Shown here in pieces: positions 16,901 to 28,744 of a stretch of 64,000 nucleotides of DNA. Each line of letters begins with the position of its first letter. Within the stretch, counting starts at the first letter, position 1. Under the pieces are notes generated by a model. The model made no database searches, was not told the DNA's origin, and saw only the letters and a program-made list of their open reading frames with translations. Both the position numbers and the translations under genes were made by a program. The DNA lies in contig CAWIOS010000013.1 in assembly GCA_963837815.1 (NCBI GenBank), positions 1 to 64,000 of the forward strand, written 5' to 3'. The stretch is from Fen-1273 sp963837815. Lineage in GTDB: Bacteria; Bacteroidota; Ignavibacteria; UBA10030; UBA6906.

Positions 16901-18446
16901 CGAATCAGCCGGACGATATGTTCGGAAGCTCCAAGCTGGACAACGAGAAGGTAATCAAGATCGCGGAGCGCACCCTACTGAACAACAAGCCGTGGCGTCA
17001 GGGCGAGGAACAGTTGACGCCGGAGGAGGCCGAGGACGCGGCCAGCAGTAACGACCTTTCCGTGTACAAGCTGATGAAGGAACACGCTGGGAGCCGGGGG
17101 TTCAAGCTCGCGGGTGAGGAGGCGGAGAAGTCGATTGCCGCAAAAGTGATTGGATTCCTCCTCAAAGGCGTCGCGTTCATGGGCGGGATGGAACACGGCA
17201 AGGGTTCGGAGCGCGTCGGTCACAAGTACATACGCCGGGAAGCGCAGGCGGGCGGCGGGTACAAGTATATCTACAAGGACGCCGAGGGGAAAGAGTATTC
17301 GAGCGACGAACAGGGCGGCAAGGCGCTCCCGAAGGCCCACGCGAGCCAGAAGTACGAGGCGCAACAGCATCACCAAACCGTCGCGCTCGAAAGGCTGAAA
17401 GCGGGCGACAGCGTGAGGTACAAGGGCGACAAACGGCAGGTCGCGGAAACGTCCGACAACTACGCGGTGCTGATTGGCGGCGAAGGGCTGATTTTCGTGA
17501 ACAAGGCAGACCTTGAAACCGAGGCCAACAAGCTCGCCCCGCCCCCCACGCAGGGGGAGCTTTTCGAGTACGAGCAGAAGATGAGGCCCTACGAGAGCAA
17601 GACGCTGGACGAACTCCGGGAGAAGGGCGTGAAGATTCCCCCGGCGGTCGTGGCGGCGGCGATGGAGCGGCCTACGATCCAGCGTTACAAGGACGCGACG
17701 GGCAAATGGGAACCCCGGCGGGCGATCCTGCACGACAGCTTTGTTGCCGAAAAGACAGCGAAGCCGCCGAAGAACGTCCCGGACGGACAGCGCGAGTGCA
17801 TCATACTCGCGGGTGGCGGGGGATCGGGCAAGTCCACGGTATCGAAAGCGCTCTTTGGAGACTTGTTTGGCGACCCGGAGAGCAAGAACACGCACGTATG
17901 GTGTGACCCGGATCAGGCCAAGGCCATGCTCCCGGAATACAACGTGCTGTGCGCGGCGGGCGAGACGATAGCCGCAAGTCTCGCGCACGAAGAAAGCTCC
18001 CACATGAACAAGCGCGTCCGGGCGGAGGCAATCAAGAACCGGCAGAACCTTGTGATTGACGGGACGCTTGCGAATCAAGAGAGTGCCGTCAAGATGATGA
18101 AGGAGCTACAGGCCGAGGGCTACCGGATCAGGCTTGTGTTGGTTGACGCCGACATTGACATAGCCACCGGCAGGGCATTGGAGCGGGCGACCGGGACGGT
18201 TGACGGGAAGAAGAAGGGGAACGGCAGGCTCCCGAATTTCGGCATATTGGCGGACGCCAACGAGAACGCCCCGGTGTCGTTCTTTGCTGTCTCCCGTATG
18301 CTCTCGAAACATGACGAAGTGTACGCGGTTGACAACAACGGGAAAATTCCGCAACTTATTTATGAGCGCAAGGGCACGAAGGCGCGGGTAGTTCACGAAG
18401 AACGGTTTAAGTATTTTCTCCAAAAAGGGAAGGCGGAACAGTATGA
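13953..18446 (+). CDS. Polyvalent protein 1: DdrB-ParB and zeta kinase domains
   Basis: About 1,495 residues, ATG 13953 after GAAGGGG. Order: charged repeats and linkers; a DdrB-like ParB-fold domain at about 15,720-16,250 (YRVQYAIVPMESVIQSHD, NPEHPAELQ); a helical region; the tag-like segment GFLLKGVAFMGG plus GHKYIRRE (about 17,150-17,290); then a zeta-toxin/UDP-GlcNAc-kinase-type P-loop domain with AGGGGSGKST (17,809 on), HEESSH and VIDGTLAN. Polyvalent proteins of phages and conjugative elements are delivered into the recipient and carry counter-defence activities. One frame break lies near 16,432, between ALAR and QLRPKFIDDMAG. A second, in the A5 run at about 18,420, would restore a stop at 18,446 overlapping the next ATG. 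If the break at 18,420 is not real, the frame runs on to 19,389. Confidence 0.7.
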
Positions 18447-18616
18447 ACAAGAGTATCGCGGAAGCGCTGAAAAAGCTCGAAAGCCTGTCGCCGGAGGAGT
18501 GGCAGAAACTCCGGGAGAAGATCGAGGCGGACGACGACAAGGAGACGCAGGAAATGAGCAAGAAGGTGCTGGCGAAGTACGCCGCCGCCCGCAAGCCGCA
18601 GACCCCAACCAAGTAG
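18443..18616 (+). CDS. 57-residue acidic helical protein, possible zeta partner
   Basis: ATG 18443 behind GGAAGGCGGAACAGT. The sequence is strongly helical (SIAEALKKLESLSPEEWQKL, then REKIEADDDKETQEMSKKVL) with G/C-ending codons, whereas the frame passing through from the zeta domain is Gly/Arg-rich and shadow-like here. It ends at TAG 18614-18616. Position directly after the zeta kinase domain, small size and acidic helices invite comparison with epsilon-type antitoxins, but there is no recognisable family match; that role is inference. Confidence 0.55.
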   Translation: MNKSIAEALKKLESLSPEEWQKLREKIEADDDKETQEMSKKVLAKYAAARKPQTPTK

Positions 18617-21460
18617 GGCTATTCCGCTCCCTCCTTGCGAGCTATTTCTTCAAGTCGCAGGGAGAGCTTTTCGCGGGCGTTCCCAAGCCCACTCCCACCA
18701 AGCAACCCTCACTATTCAGCAACGTCAAGGGCGTTGACTTTTCCCGGATGAACGGGGAAAAGCCGGGGCACAAGTATATCCGCAGGTACAAAGGTAAATC
18801 CGGCGGCTGGGAATACGTGTATCGTGACGCTCAGGGCAAAGAGTTCGCGGGCGACGAGGCAGGGCAAGCCGCTCCCCCGTCACCGCGATTGGCAGGAGGG
18901 CGACGCGGTACACATCGGAGACAGGGACGCGCACCTTGTCGGATTTGCCGACACCATGGCCGTTGTCCGGGACACCAAGGGCGAGACGTTCACGGTTCCA
19001 ATGAAAGAGATCGAGCACTCGACAGAACGACAGGCGAGGCTCCGGGGGAAATCTACGCTCCCGTCCAAGTGGCAGAGCGTCGTGGACGAGCACGACGACG
19101 ACTTGGCGCAGGGCGAGCAGACCGGCAAGTACGAGCTTGGCGACAACAAGGGCGAGGTCATGTTCAAGCGGAAGCTCGCGGCAGAGGAGCGCGACCGCAG
19201 GGCCGAGGAAGGCGATCCGGAGGACGGCGAAAGCTACGCGGATCAGATCAAGCGCGAGCCGGAGAGCCAGCCGGAGCTACCGTTCGGGCGGGTTGCGGAA
19301 GCGAAGCCGCTCTATCACGGCACAAGCCGGACGCTGGAAGGCAAGCTACAGGTCAGGAAGAACGACAAGGCGGGCGTGGGTTGGAATAGCGCTACGCTTG
19401 GGAACGCCGTCTATTTGACCGAGAGCGATCCCGCTGCGAAGCTCTTTAGCCACGTGTCCGAGCAGAACAGCTACCTCACGAACCCCGACCCGGAGGCGAG
19501 GACGGAGGGCGCGAACAACGCGGGCCTTGGGAACGTGTACAAGGTCAAGCTGAAAACGGGCGCAAAAGTGCTGGACGCGAGCGATCCGTTGCCGGTTGAC
19601 AAGGTGAAGGCCGCGCTGAAAGAGGCAGGTTTGCGGGAGGACACTATCGGTTCATTCAACGACAAGGAAATCACCGATTTTGAACGAGTGATGGACTTGC
19701 TCCGCTACGCCCACGACGTAAAGAACGGGCCGGAATACCTCACGAAGAAATTAGGCTACGACGCGCTCCGGATCAAAGAGGGATCGTGGCAGAATTGGGC
19801 CTATTTCCCGGAGCACCTTGGCCTTGGGCCGGACAAGTTCAAAGAGACGCCCACGACCGTAGCAGTGTACAACGAGGACGCGATTGAGGGCTACGAACCG
19901 CACAAGATGAAGAAGAAGGGGGCGAAGGGGGCCGAGAAGTCCATGGCGGCGTTTCTGTTCCGGCTGTTCAAGGGGGCACAGATGGCGCTATTCGGAGACG
20001 GGCCGCAGGTGGGCGACGTGAAGATGCAGAACGGGGAGACGTACAAGCTCGAATCGCGCAAGACGTGGAACCGCCCGCGCTGGATTAAGCAAGAGACGAA
20101 TAGCAATACCCCGGAGCCGAAAAAGATGGCGGAGGGAAAACGGCGAGGGAAGTTGAACATTGCTTCCGTTCCATTGGATCACAAGCCGGAGCCGGAGGTT
20201 CCAAAATCCGAGACTTCCCATAATAAGGAAACAGCCGAGAAAGTGGAAAAGAAGGAACCGCCGAAGGATAAACGCGCCGGACTCCCGAAGCCCCCGAAGG
20301 ACGAGAAGGAGTACGTCAAGTCGTCCGAGTACCACAAGAAGCTCGCGGCGGACTACTTTGACGAGAACGGCAAACAGGTTGCTTCAAGCCGCACCAAGAA
20401 GGCGTCACCGACCGGCGTGAAGGTAGGGGATTGGCGGATTGACGACAAGTACAACGGCGTGTACGGGCGATGGATCGAGCAGGTCGTGGAGTTCGACCCC
20501 TCCGAGCTTGTGCCGTCCGAGGACTCGCTTGAGCGCATGGACGACGTGGAGCGCTACGCCGAGTGGAACAAGGAAGGCACAGAGCCGCCGCCCATTAACG
20601 TCAATCAGGGCGAGGACGGCAAGTTCATTATCACGGATGGACACCGGCGCTGGCTCGCGGCCAAGCGCTCAGGCAACAAGGTCAAGGCGTGGGTAAGCTG
20701 GACGCACCCGACCGGCAAGCTGGACTACGCCGGGAAGCCGATACTCACCGGCCTCACCCATGAGCTTGCGAACGCCCCGGAGCCGGAGGAGGCCCGCAAG
20801 CAGGTGAAGGCCGCGAGGCCCACGGTTCCGGAGAACGTGCAGAAATACATCGAGCACGAAATTGCGGCGGACTTCCCCCGGAACATCATGCACGAAATTG
20901 AGACGGCCTACCTCAGCCGCGACCGGGGCGAGATTCCGGCCAATTGCTACCGGTACGTCAGCCTCTACAGGCCGACGTTCGGTTGGCTCAAAGCCAGCGA
21001 CCTTAACGCCGGGGAAGTGGCGGCGCGGGAGATCGACGGCGGACGCAAGACCGTATTCTTCACCACGAAGCCGATTTCGATTGATAAGCTCACACGGTAC
21101 GAGTTAACGCCGGAGGGCAACCGGACGCGGGGCCGGATGGTACTCGACTACATGGAGGCGCGGGGCGAGCAGGCGGCGGAGCTTGTGAAGTACGACGGCG
21201 ACAGCAAGCCGCGTGTGGCGGTGTATCACAAGAGCGCCAAGCCGGAGTACAAGTGCGTCGTCGGATACTTTGACGAGCGCGGGCCGTTCAGCGACGACTA
21301 CGGCAACGACCCGGAGAAGATGATCGGAGAGGCGTTGAGTTCCGGATACAGGGAGTGGAATCCCGGTACGCTGGACGCCATGGCCCCGGACTTTGACGCC
21401 GAGCTATTGGCCGCGATGATGCGAAAGAGTATGTCAAGCTGGATCACACGCAGGTTCTAA
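18613..21460 (+). CDS. Polyvalent protein 2: ART-like and ParB-like domains
   Basis: Open from about 18,613 (no clear start codon; ATG 18748 is the first in frame) and broken once near 18,870. N-terminus: amphipathic LFRSLLASYFFKSQGELFAG, then GHKYIRR. An ADP-ribosyltransferase-like domain spans about 19,300-19,900, with LYHGTSRTLEG, GNAVYLTES and YDALRI plus WAYFPEHLGL, following the H-Y pattern of polyvalent ARTs. A second tag (FLFRLFKGAQMALFGD, VGDVKMQNGETY) lies at about 19,945-20,080. A ParB-like domain follows with ITDGHRRWLAAK (about 20,634). The C-terminal 250 residues are not assigned. About 950 residues in all. ADP-ribosylation of a host protein on entry is the likely role; catalytic residues should be confirmed by structure. 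Confidence 0.65.
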
Positions 21461-21475
21461 TCAACGGGGGAAGCA

Positions 21476-24400
21476 ATGGGAACGATTCAACGGATATTCG
21501 CGGGGCTGTTCAAAAAGTCGCAGTTGGGGCTTTTTGGGGGAGAGGAAGCACCGGCGGCGACAGCACCGCCGCCCGCACCGGCTCAGGCAAAGCCGAAAAT
21601 CAGCTTTGACAAGATCAAGGGAGGCGACCCGTTCAAGAAGAACGCGCCCGCGCCCAAGGTGGGGGATACGAAGCAGGAGAACGGCCACACCTACATATTC
21701 CTCGAAACGACCATCGGCAAACCCCGTTGGCACACGAAAGAGGAGATCAAGGCCGCGATCAAAGAGGGCAAGACGATCCCGCAGGGGATTCTCGCGGCAC
21801 ACCCGGACTTGAAGGAGGGCGAGAAGAAGCCCGCCGCCGACAGTTTCAGCGAGTTCATAAAGCAACACGTCATTGTCGGGCGTGTCGGGGGAAAAGAGGA
21901 GGAGAAGAAAGCTCCGAAACTCACCGGGGAATCGGTGATGCAGACGCTATACGGCAAGCCCAAGAGCGAGGAGGAGAAACGAGAGAGAGACGTTCTCAAC
22001 GCGGTCGGAAACAGGTTCGCGGAGGATAACCGCAAGGAGCGTGAGGCGGCGAGGGCCAAGAAGGAGGAGAAGCCGGAGCCGAAAGACAAGCTCTCCGATG
22101 CCGTCAACAAGGCGGCAATTCAAGGAGAAGGGCCGCAGGGTCAAACCGGCGTACAAGGAGGACGACCTGTTCAGCGCAAGCTCCGCATTGAACGGCGACC
22201 GAGAGCGGAAGGATATGCCGCAGGTCACGCGGGCCGACTTCGACCGTATGATGGACGCTTTTGTGCGGGACGGCGTGACGTTCGAGCATACCAACGCCAA
22301 GCTCGCGGAGTTGAAATCGACGCAGAAGGACATTATCCCGGAAAAGCTGGAAGCGGTCAAACGAGACTTAAAAGACCATGAGACCGACGTGAAGCCTTTT
22401 GTCATATCGAACGACGACTACATTCTGGACGGACACCACCGGTGGCTCGCACTCAAAGAGTTGGGGAGAGAGAGCGCCCCGGTTATCCGGATCGACCTCC
22501 CGAAAGAGGAAGCGCTGGCCGCGTTCGACAAGGTTTCCAAGGAGATCAACGCACAGAAGGAGGCGGAGGGCAAGCAGGACGAGTTCGGCGTCAGCGCCGA
22601 GGTCGTGGGGTTGAGGAAACAGCGCGAGGAGTGGAACCAACAGGCGCTTGCGATTCTGGACAAAGAGGACGACGAGATCACGGACGAGGACAAAAAGGTT
22701 CTGGCAAAGTACAGTGGCAACGGCGGAACCGATGCGTTCAGCCTTAACGAGTTCTACACGTCAAAAGAGGTCGCGAGGCTTCATGTGGAAGATGCTCGCA
22801 AAGTTCGGATTCGCGGGCGGGGAAGTGCTCGAACCGTCGTGCGCCACCGGCGTATTCGTCCATACCAAGCCGGAGGATACGCTTGTTACCGGCGTGGAGT
22901 TAAGCGAGATCAGTTCAAGGATTGCAACGCTCCTCCACCCCAACGACGACATACGGAACGAGAGCCTTGAGAAATTCGCAAGGGTCAACACGGACAAGTT
23001 CGATGCGGTCATAGGTAACGTGCCGTTTGGCGCACGTGGCGCGAGCGCGGGCGACCACAAGCCGAAGATTCACACGGCAGAGGAATACTTTGTCGATACC
23101 GCCTTGGATCAGGTCAAGGGCGGCGGGCTTGTGGCCCTGATTGTGCCTACCGGGATCATGGAAAACAAGTCATTCGCGCCGTTCCGGAAGAATCGTGTGC
23201 GAGCGAGCGGAGTTCCTTGGCGCGTACCGTATGCCAAACACGGCCTTCAAACACGCAGGTACAACGGTTACGACCGACATGATTTTCCTCCGGAAGCACC
23301 CGGACGCGGTGACGGACAAGCTCCCGGAGCTTGACACGAACGACGCGGCGATTGAGGCGGCGGGCCTGTACAACCGCGAGATGATAAAAGGGGAGTATTT
23401 CGAGGGATCGGGCAAGGAGCACGTGTGGGGAAAGGCGGAGCTTGGGGGCCGGTTCGGAACAAGCGTCGTCGTCAAGGGGGAGATCAACGACGAGCAGTTC
23501 AACGCGGCGCTTGCCGAGAAGCCGGGGCCGGGGCTGGACTACAGCAAGATCACGGACAACGCCGCCATTGCGAAGCGCGTCCTCCACGTGGGCGACCGGA
23601 TATTCAAGAACGGGCGCGAGTACGTGCTGAACGAGAACCACCGGTGGGAAGCGGTCAAGGAGTTGAACCCGGAGGAAGCGCGGGCGCGGAAACTCAACGT
23701 GGACTTCAAGACGTTCGGCGTGGGCGACAGGGACGAGTTCCACCGTCATCTTGCCGACCCGTCGCTCCGTTCCAAGCTCTCGAAGGAGCAGGCCGGGGTT
23801 GCGCTCGACTACCTCAGCGTCGTGGGCGACGACGAGCTTCCGGGATGGCAGGACTTATACGGCACGATCCGGGCCGGTCAGAGCTTGGCCGAGGTCGCGA
23901 GCACCCCGGAGGAGGCGGAGAAGTTCTACGCTGCCGGTGTGCTGGGAGCCGAGATTATGATTTTGCAGGACGCCGTGACCGGGGGCCACTTCCCGGATTA
24001 TCAGCGCTTCGAGCAGATGCTTTTGCTTCTGGACGAGTTCCAGAAGAAGTACGGGAACCCCGCCAAGGACGCGGACTTGATCCGGCTGGGAGTTCAGTCC
24101 CGGCCCCTCTCCCGGCTTGTGGGAGCGGTGCAGGACAACGGGCAGGTATCCGACTTCATGCTCCACCCGGAGAACTACGGCCCCAAGGAAACGACGCCCG
24201 ACGGCTACGACCGGACGAAACTGAGTTCCATCGTTCAGCACCTTGACAACATCGGTGAGAAACCAGACGTCAGCACCGTGGCGCGGCTGTGGAAGGACGC
24301 CAAGGGCATGAAGGACGACGACATATTTGCCGTCCTCCTCCAAGACGAAACGATAGGCTGGGACGGGGAGAATTTCGCCCCGCTCTCGCGGCTACTTTCC

Positions 24401-27400
24401 GGGACAGTGTATGACAAGCTGGACGCATGGGACGCCCGGATCACGGCGTTGCAGGCGGGGAACGACCCCCACAAGGACGCCGAGATTGCGAAGCTGGAAT
24501 GGCAGAAGGAGCAGTTGAAGCAAAAAGCCAAGTTCCGGACGATAGAGGACACGACCATAAAGCTCACGTCCAAGTGGATTCCGCTCGAAATCGTCAACGA
24601 GTTCATGGAGGAACAGGGCTGGCAGGGCTTCACCTACGATCAGGAAAAGAACGTGTGGGACGCCGACTACGGGACGAAGGGGAACAAGCCGGACAAGGAG
24701 AATTTCCTGAACGACTTGATCCGAACGATGAACAACCTTGGCCTCACCCACGGCGTACAGAACAAGGCCCGCGAGGAGGCGGTTGCGGAGTTCGAGAAGC
24801 GGTTTGCAAGCTGGATTCAGACGAACCCGAAACGGGACGAGCTTGAAAACACGTACAATCGTATGTTCAACAACTACATCGCGGAGGAGTTCAGCAACGC
24901 CCCCCTGAAAATCGACAAGATCGCGGACGGGTTCGACCTCAATCAGTACCACTACAGCGCGATCCGCAGGCTTGTGGCCAAGGGGAAGGGGATCCTTGCC
25001 TACGGCGTCGGGCTTGGCAAGACGTATGCCGCGATTGCGACGCTCCTTTACCGGAAGCAGATCGGGGAGATCAAGAAACCGATGATCGCGGTTCCCAAGT
25101 CGGTGCTCGCCAATTGGGTACAGGAGATCGGCAAGCTCACGGCAGGCAAAGACGTGAAGCTCATGGTTGTCGGCATGACGGCCAAGCTGGACAAGTACGG
25201 CGTCCACGAAAAGGACGAGAAGGGAAACCTCCGGTGGAGCGAAGACAGCTTTGAGGAGATCCAGAAGAAGCTCCAACAGGTCGCGCAGAACGACTACGAC
25301 CTTGTGCTTATGACAAGGGACAACCTTGACATGATGACACTCACCGAGGAGCAGACGCGGAAATACCTTGACGAGATCATTGATAAGCACATAAAGCGGT
25401 CGCTCTACGAGGGCGACGACGACGATAAGAAGAAGGGGAAAAAGCACGACATTGAGAAGGCCATTGCCAACCTTGAGGCCAAGATCATGGGCCGGTTCAA
25501 GGGCGGGCACGAAAAGGTACTCAATACGACCTTTGAGGAGCTTGGCATTGACTGTATCACGGCGGACGAGGCCCACAGCTACAAAAACCTGTTCGGGTTG
25601 ACCGGCAGGCCGGTGAAATGGGCGCTTACCCAGCCGGACACGCAGCGGTCGATCCGTATGTATATGTTTTCCAATTGGCTCCGGGAGCGCACCGGGGGGA
25701 AAAATATGTACTTCCTCACGGCGACGCCGACGACAAACAACCCCCTCGAAGCGTACAATATGCTCCAATATATCGCCCCGGAGGAGTACGAGAAGCGCCA
25801 CATATTCAACGTCAAGGACTTCATGGACACGTTTGGCGACGTGCAGACCGTCCGGATCACGAACACCGCCGGGGCCATGGAGGAGACGCAGGGGCTTGTG
25901 GGCTTCAAGAACCTCCCGGAACTCCGGCAAATGTTCATGGAATATACGGACATGAGGAGCGCGAAGGACGTAGGCTTGAAGATGCCGGAGGGGAAGAAGG
26001 ACTACGTGTTCAGCGACATGACGCCGCTACAGAAGCGCGTGTACAACGAACTCCGGGACAGGGCCGCGAACCTACTTGCCGGGAACGGCGAGGAGGACGA
26101 GGCCGCAGACAAGAAGGATCACCTTTTCTCGATCCTCTCCGATATGCAGAAGGCCACGATTTCGCTTGACCTACTCCGCCGTACCGGGAGCCATTTCGCC
26201 CCGGTGCTCACGGAGGAGGAAGTCGGCAAAGACGGGATCAGCCCCAAGATGCAGGGGTTCGTGGACAGGGCGGTGAACCGCTACCGCAACGGCGAGAAAT
26301 CGCTTGTGTTCACGGAGTTCAAGGAATCGCAGGAAGAACTCAAACAGGCGCTTCTCAAAGCCGGAATCAAGGAAAGCGAAATGTACGTCGTCAACGCGGA
26401 CACGGTTGCTTCCCCGGCTAAGCGGCTGGCCGTCTCCAAGGCGTACAACGAGGGCAAATACAAGATCGTGATTGGCAACGCGACCATGGGCGAGGGGATG
26501 AACTTCCAGATCGACACCAAGGCGATCAGTCACCTTATGCTCCCATGGACGCCCGCCGCTATCGAGCAGAGGAACGGGCGCGGACTCCGGCAGGGGAACA
26601 AGTCCTCCGAGGTCGCGCTGGAATATCACCTTACTCGCGGGACGTTCGACAGCTATATGCAGAACACTCTCGACCGGAAACAGGGCTGGCTCTACGAACT
26701 GTGGAAAGGCGACAGCGACAGCCAGAGGAACGAGGACACAGGCCGGAACTTCTCGCCGGAGGAGCTACAGATCATGCTCTCCGACGATCCGGAAGCCGAG
26801 CGGATCAGGGTCGAGCAGAACGCCAAGAGCGCGGAACAGAAGATGGTGGAGACGTACAAGACCCGCGCCCTCAGCGCCTTCAATCAGTATCAGAACACCC
26901 TGATTCAGTACAGCAAGCTCTCCAAGGAGGAGAAGGCGGGCGAGAAGGGCCAGCAGGTCAAGAGCCGGATCGACACCGCCAAGACCAACCTCATGGCCGA
27001 CAAGTATTTTGAGCACAAGGGGCTTTTGGAGGGCAAGGAACCGGCCTACATCGACGCGGAAAAGAATACCGTCGTCCCGGTAGGACACTATTGGACGAAA
27101 TCGGACGGTGATTGGCGCACACATGGGATATGGCAGTTCGTGAGCGTCGATCCGGTCAACCGCAAGGCGACGATCCGGTGCATACTCCCCGGAGGCGAGA
27201 AAGGCAGTTACACGCGCTCCGTTCCGACCGATTCCGGCGAGACGCAGAATGTTGAATATGGGGAATTGCGGAAGTATTTTAACTATGGCGTCCTCCCGGT
27301 CAACGTCCCAGCGGAAGAAGTCGAGAGCAAGCTGTACGAGGCGGCGGACTCATGGGCCAAGATGCGGCTCCTCAAACCCGCGACCATCGCGGCCAAGAAG

Positions 27401-27883
27401 ATGGAGCTTTTGGCCAAAATCCACAACGCCCCCGGCTACAGCCGCTACGGTGACAACTTTGTGCCGGTCATAAACCCGAAGAACGGCAAAGTCGAGTTCG
27501 CGCAGGAGCGGGATTTCGAGGAAACCGAGGACTACGAGTACAACAAGGCGGGCGAGTACAAGAAGGTCAAGAAGGCCGCAAAGCGGAGCGCCGACGACAT
27601 ATATTTCCCCATCGAGCCGGAACGCTGGGAGCGCGACATTCTGGAAGCCGCACAAGCCGCACAGGACGCCCGACCGTCATGGCAAAAACAGCCGAGCCAC
27701 AGGAGCGGAAGGCGGCGCGGCTACGGGCACACTGACTATACGAGCGATGCCGCCAAGTTTGCACGTGAGGCGTTCGGCTGGCGATGGACGTATGAGGCCA
27801 AACGGATACTCAATACACCGGCAGGCGAAGGCGACGAGCCGGAAACAGATCAGGACACCGACACCGACGAGGAGGCCGCATGA
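21476..27883 (+). CDS. Polyvalent protein 3: ParB, adenine methylase, SNF2 helicase (DarB-like)
   Basis: About 2,135 residues, ATG 21476 after GGGGGAAGCA. Order: amphipathic N-terminus (MGTIQRIFAGLFKKSQLGLF); a VGDTKQENGHTY module; ParB-like DGHHRWLALKE (22,427); N6-adenine methylase with motif I LEPSCATGVFV (22,828) and GNVPFG in place of the usual NPPF; a second NENHRWEAVKE; then a superfamily 2 SNF2 helicase with GVGLGKTYAA (25,006), ITADEAHSYKN, FLTATPT and EQRNGRGLRQGN. This is the arrangement of phage P1 DarB-type antirestriction proteins, which travel with virion DNA and protect it from type I restriction. Frame breaks lie near 22,115, 22,780 and 23,190; the SNF2 half is intact. Confidence 0.85.
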
Positions 27884-28314
27884 TCGACAGGGAAACGGTA
27901 CAGGACGAATTGAACGACAACCTTGAGGAAACGTCGCAGAGCGAGGCGCAGTTCGTCCGGCGCGTGGCGGAGGCTATCGTGAGGCTCCTCAAAGAGAACA
28001 GCCCCGATTATTGGAAGAACTACGGGGCTTATTGGTGGGGCTTGCAGGAAGTCCTCAAGCACCACGCACCGCGAGCCTACCGGGAGTGGGTTGAAGCCAC
28101 CGGGGGCAATGGGGCCATCGGGAGCGACCCGGAGATGCAGAAGGCCCACGACTACGGGAGCGACGGCCTGAACATCACCGCCGCGCAGATGTACCTTCTG
28201 ATGCGGGCCGAGGAGGGGAAGATGGGGGCCGACGCCCCCCACGTCGTCACGCTGGACGGCGACGACCGGCTCTATATCCCCGGCGTCGGGTTCGTGGACG
28301 ACAGGGAAGGATAA
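27880..28314 (+). CDS. Hypothetical phage protein
   Basis: 144 residues, ATG 27880 overlapping the end of the giant gene (ATGA). N-terminal helices (EAQFVRRVAEAIVRLLKENS), an aromatic patch (YWKNYGAYWWGLQEVLK) and a beta C-terminus ending RLYIPGVGFVDD. No family recognised. Co-translation with polyvalent protein 3 suggests a partner or chaperone. Confidence 0.6.
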   Translation: MIDRETVQDELNDNLEETSQSEAQFVRRVAEAIVRLLKENSPDYWKNYGAYWWGLQEVLKHHAPRAYREWVEATGGNGAIGSDPEMQKAHDYGSDGLNITAAQMYLLMRAEEGKMGADAPHVVTLDGDDRLYIPGVGFVDDREG

Positions 28315-28321
28315 GCGCCAC

Positions 28322-28350
28322 CCCGCCCGACACAAACGGTGAAGGGCGGG
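28322..28350 (+). terminator. GC-rich hairpin after polyvalent block
   Basis: CCCGCCC (28322-28328) pairs with GGGCGGG (28344-28350) around a 15-nt loop, just after the stop at 28314. There is no U-tract, so it may be a weak terminator or an RNA-stability element marking the end of the polyvalent operon segment. Confidence 0.4.
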
Positions 28351-28408
28351 CTTCACATCACCGACAGATTACATTTCCAGACAGATTAGAGGAGCCCTAT
28401 GAGACGAT

Positions 28409-28744
28409 ATGCCGCAGTACAGCGATGCGACCAAGGACGCCATCGACGGCGCTTTGGAGGTTGGACAACGGGCAATGCCCGACGCTAAGACGCGGGTTCT
28501 GTTCTGGAAGTCCCTGTGGGAACGCATGAACATTGACGAGGACGGGAAGTTCTACCTCCGGCCCGTCATGGTTGCGGAGCGCCGCAGGGCCGTGATGGAA
28601 ATGTTCGACGGAACGAACGCCAAGGAGATAGCCAAGTCTTTGGGGTTCAGCCTCAAGACCATCGAGCACGATATAGCCGACTTCTACGAGAGCAACGCAC
28701 CGCCGGAAGCTCCCAAGCCCCCCGAAACACCCCCCAACGCATAA
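28409..28744 (+). CDS. HTH (LuxR/sigma-like) phage protein
   Basis: 111 residues from ATG 28409. Helical, with NAKEIAKSLGFSLKTIEHDI at residues 70-89, a clear helix-turn-helix of the LuxR/sigma-region-4 type, and a Pro-rich tail (PPEAPKPPETPPNA). The best ribosome site, GAGGAG at 28388-28393, is 15 nt away but ideally spaced for ATG 28399 in another frame, so a base may be missing and the true N-terminus may be MRRY. It could be a late regulator or small-terminase-like DNA binder placed just before the head-maturation genes. Confidence 0.6.
   Translation: MPQYSDATKDAIDGALEVGQRAMPDAKTRVLFWKSLWERMNIDEDGKFYLRPVMVAERRRAVMEMFDGTNAKEIAKSLGFSLKTIEHDIADFYESNAPPEAPKPPETPPNA

Noticed and set aside
14934..17500. 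Long minus-strand frames opposite polyvalent protein 1
   Set aside because: No start signals and Leu/Arg/His-rich shadow composition; the + strand frame has recognisable DdrB-ParB sequence.
24392..25930. Minus-strand 512-residue open frame
   Set aside because: It lies opposite the SNF2 helicase, whose motifs are intact; its Leu/Val/Arg-rich composition is typical of antisense shadows in GC-rich genes.
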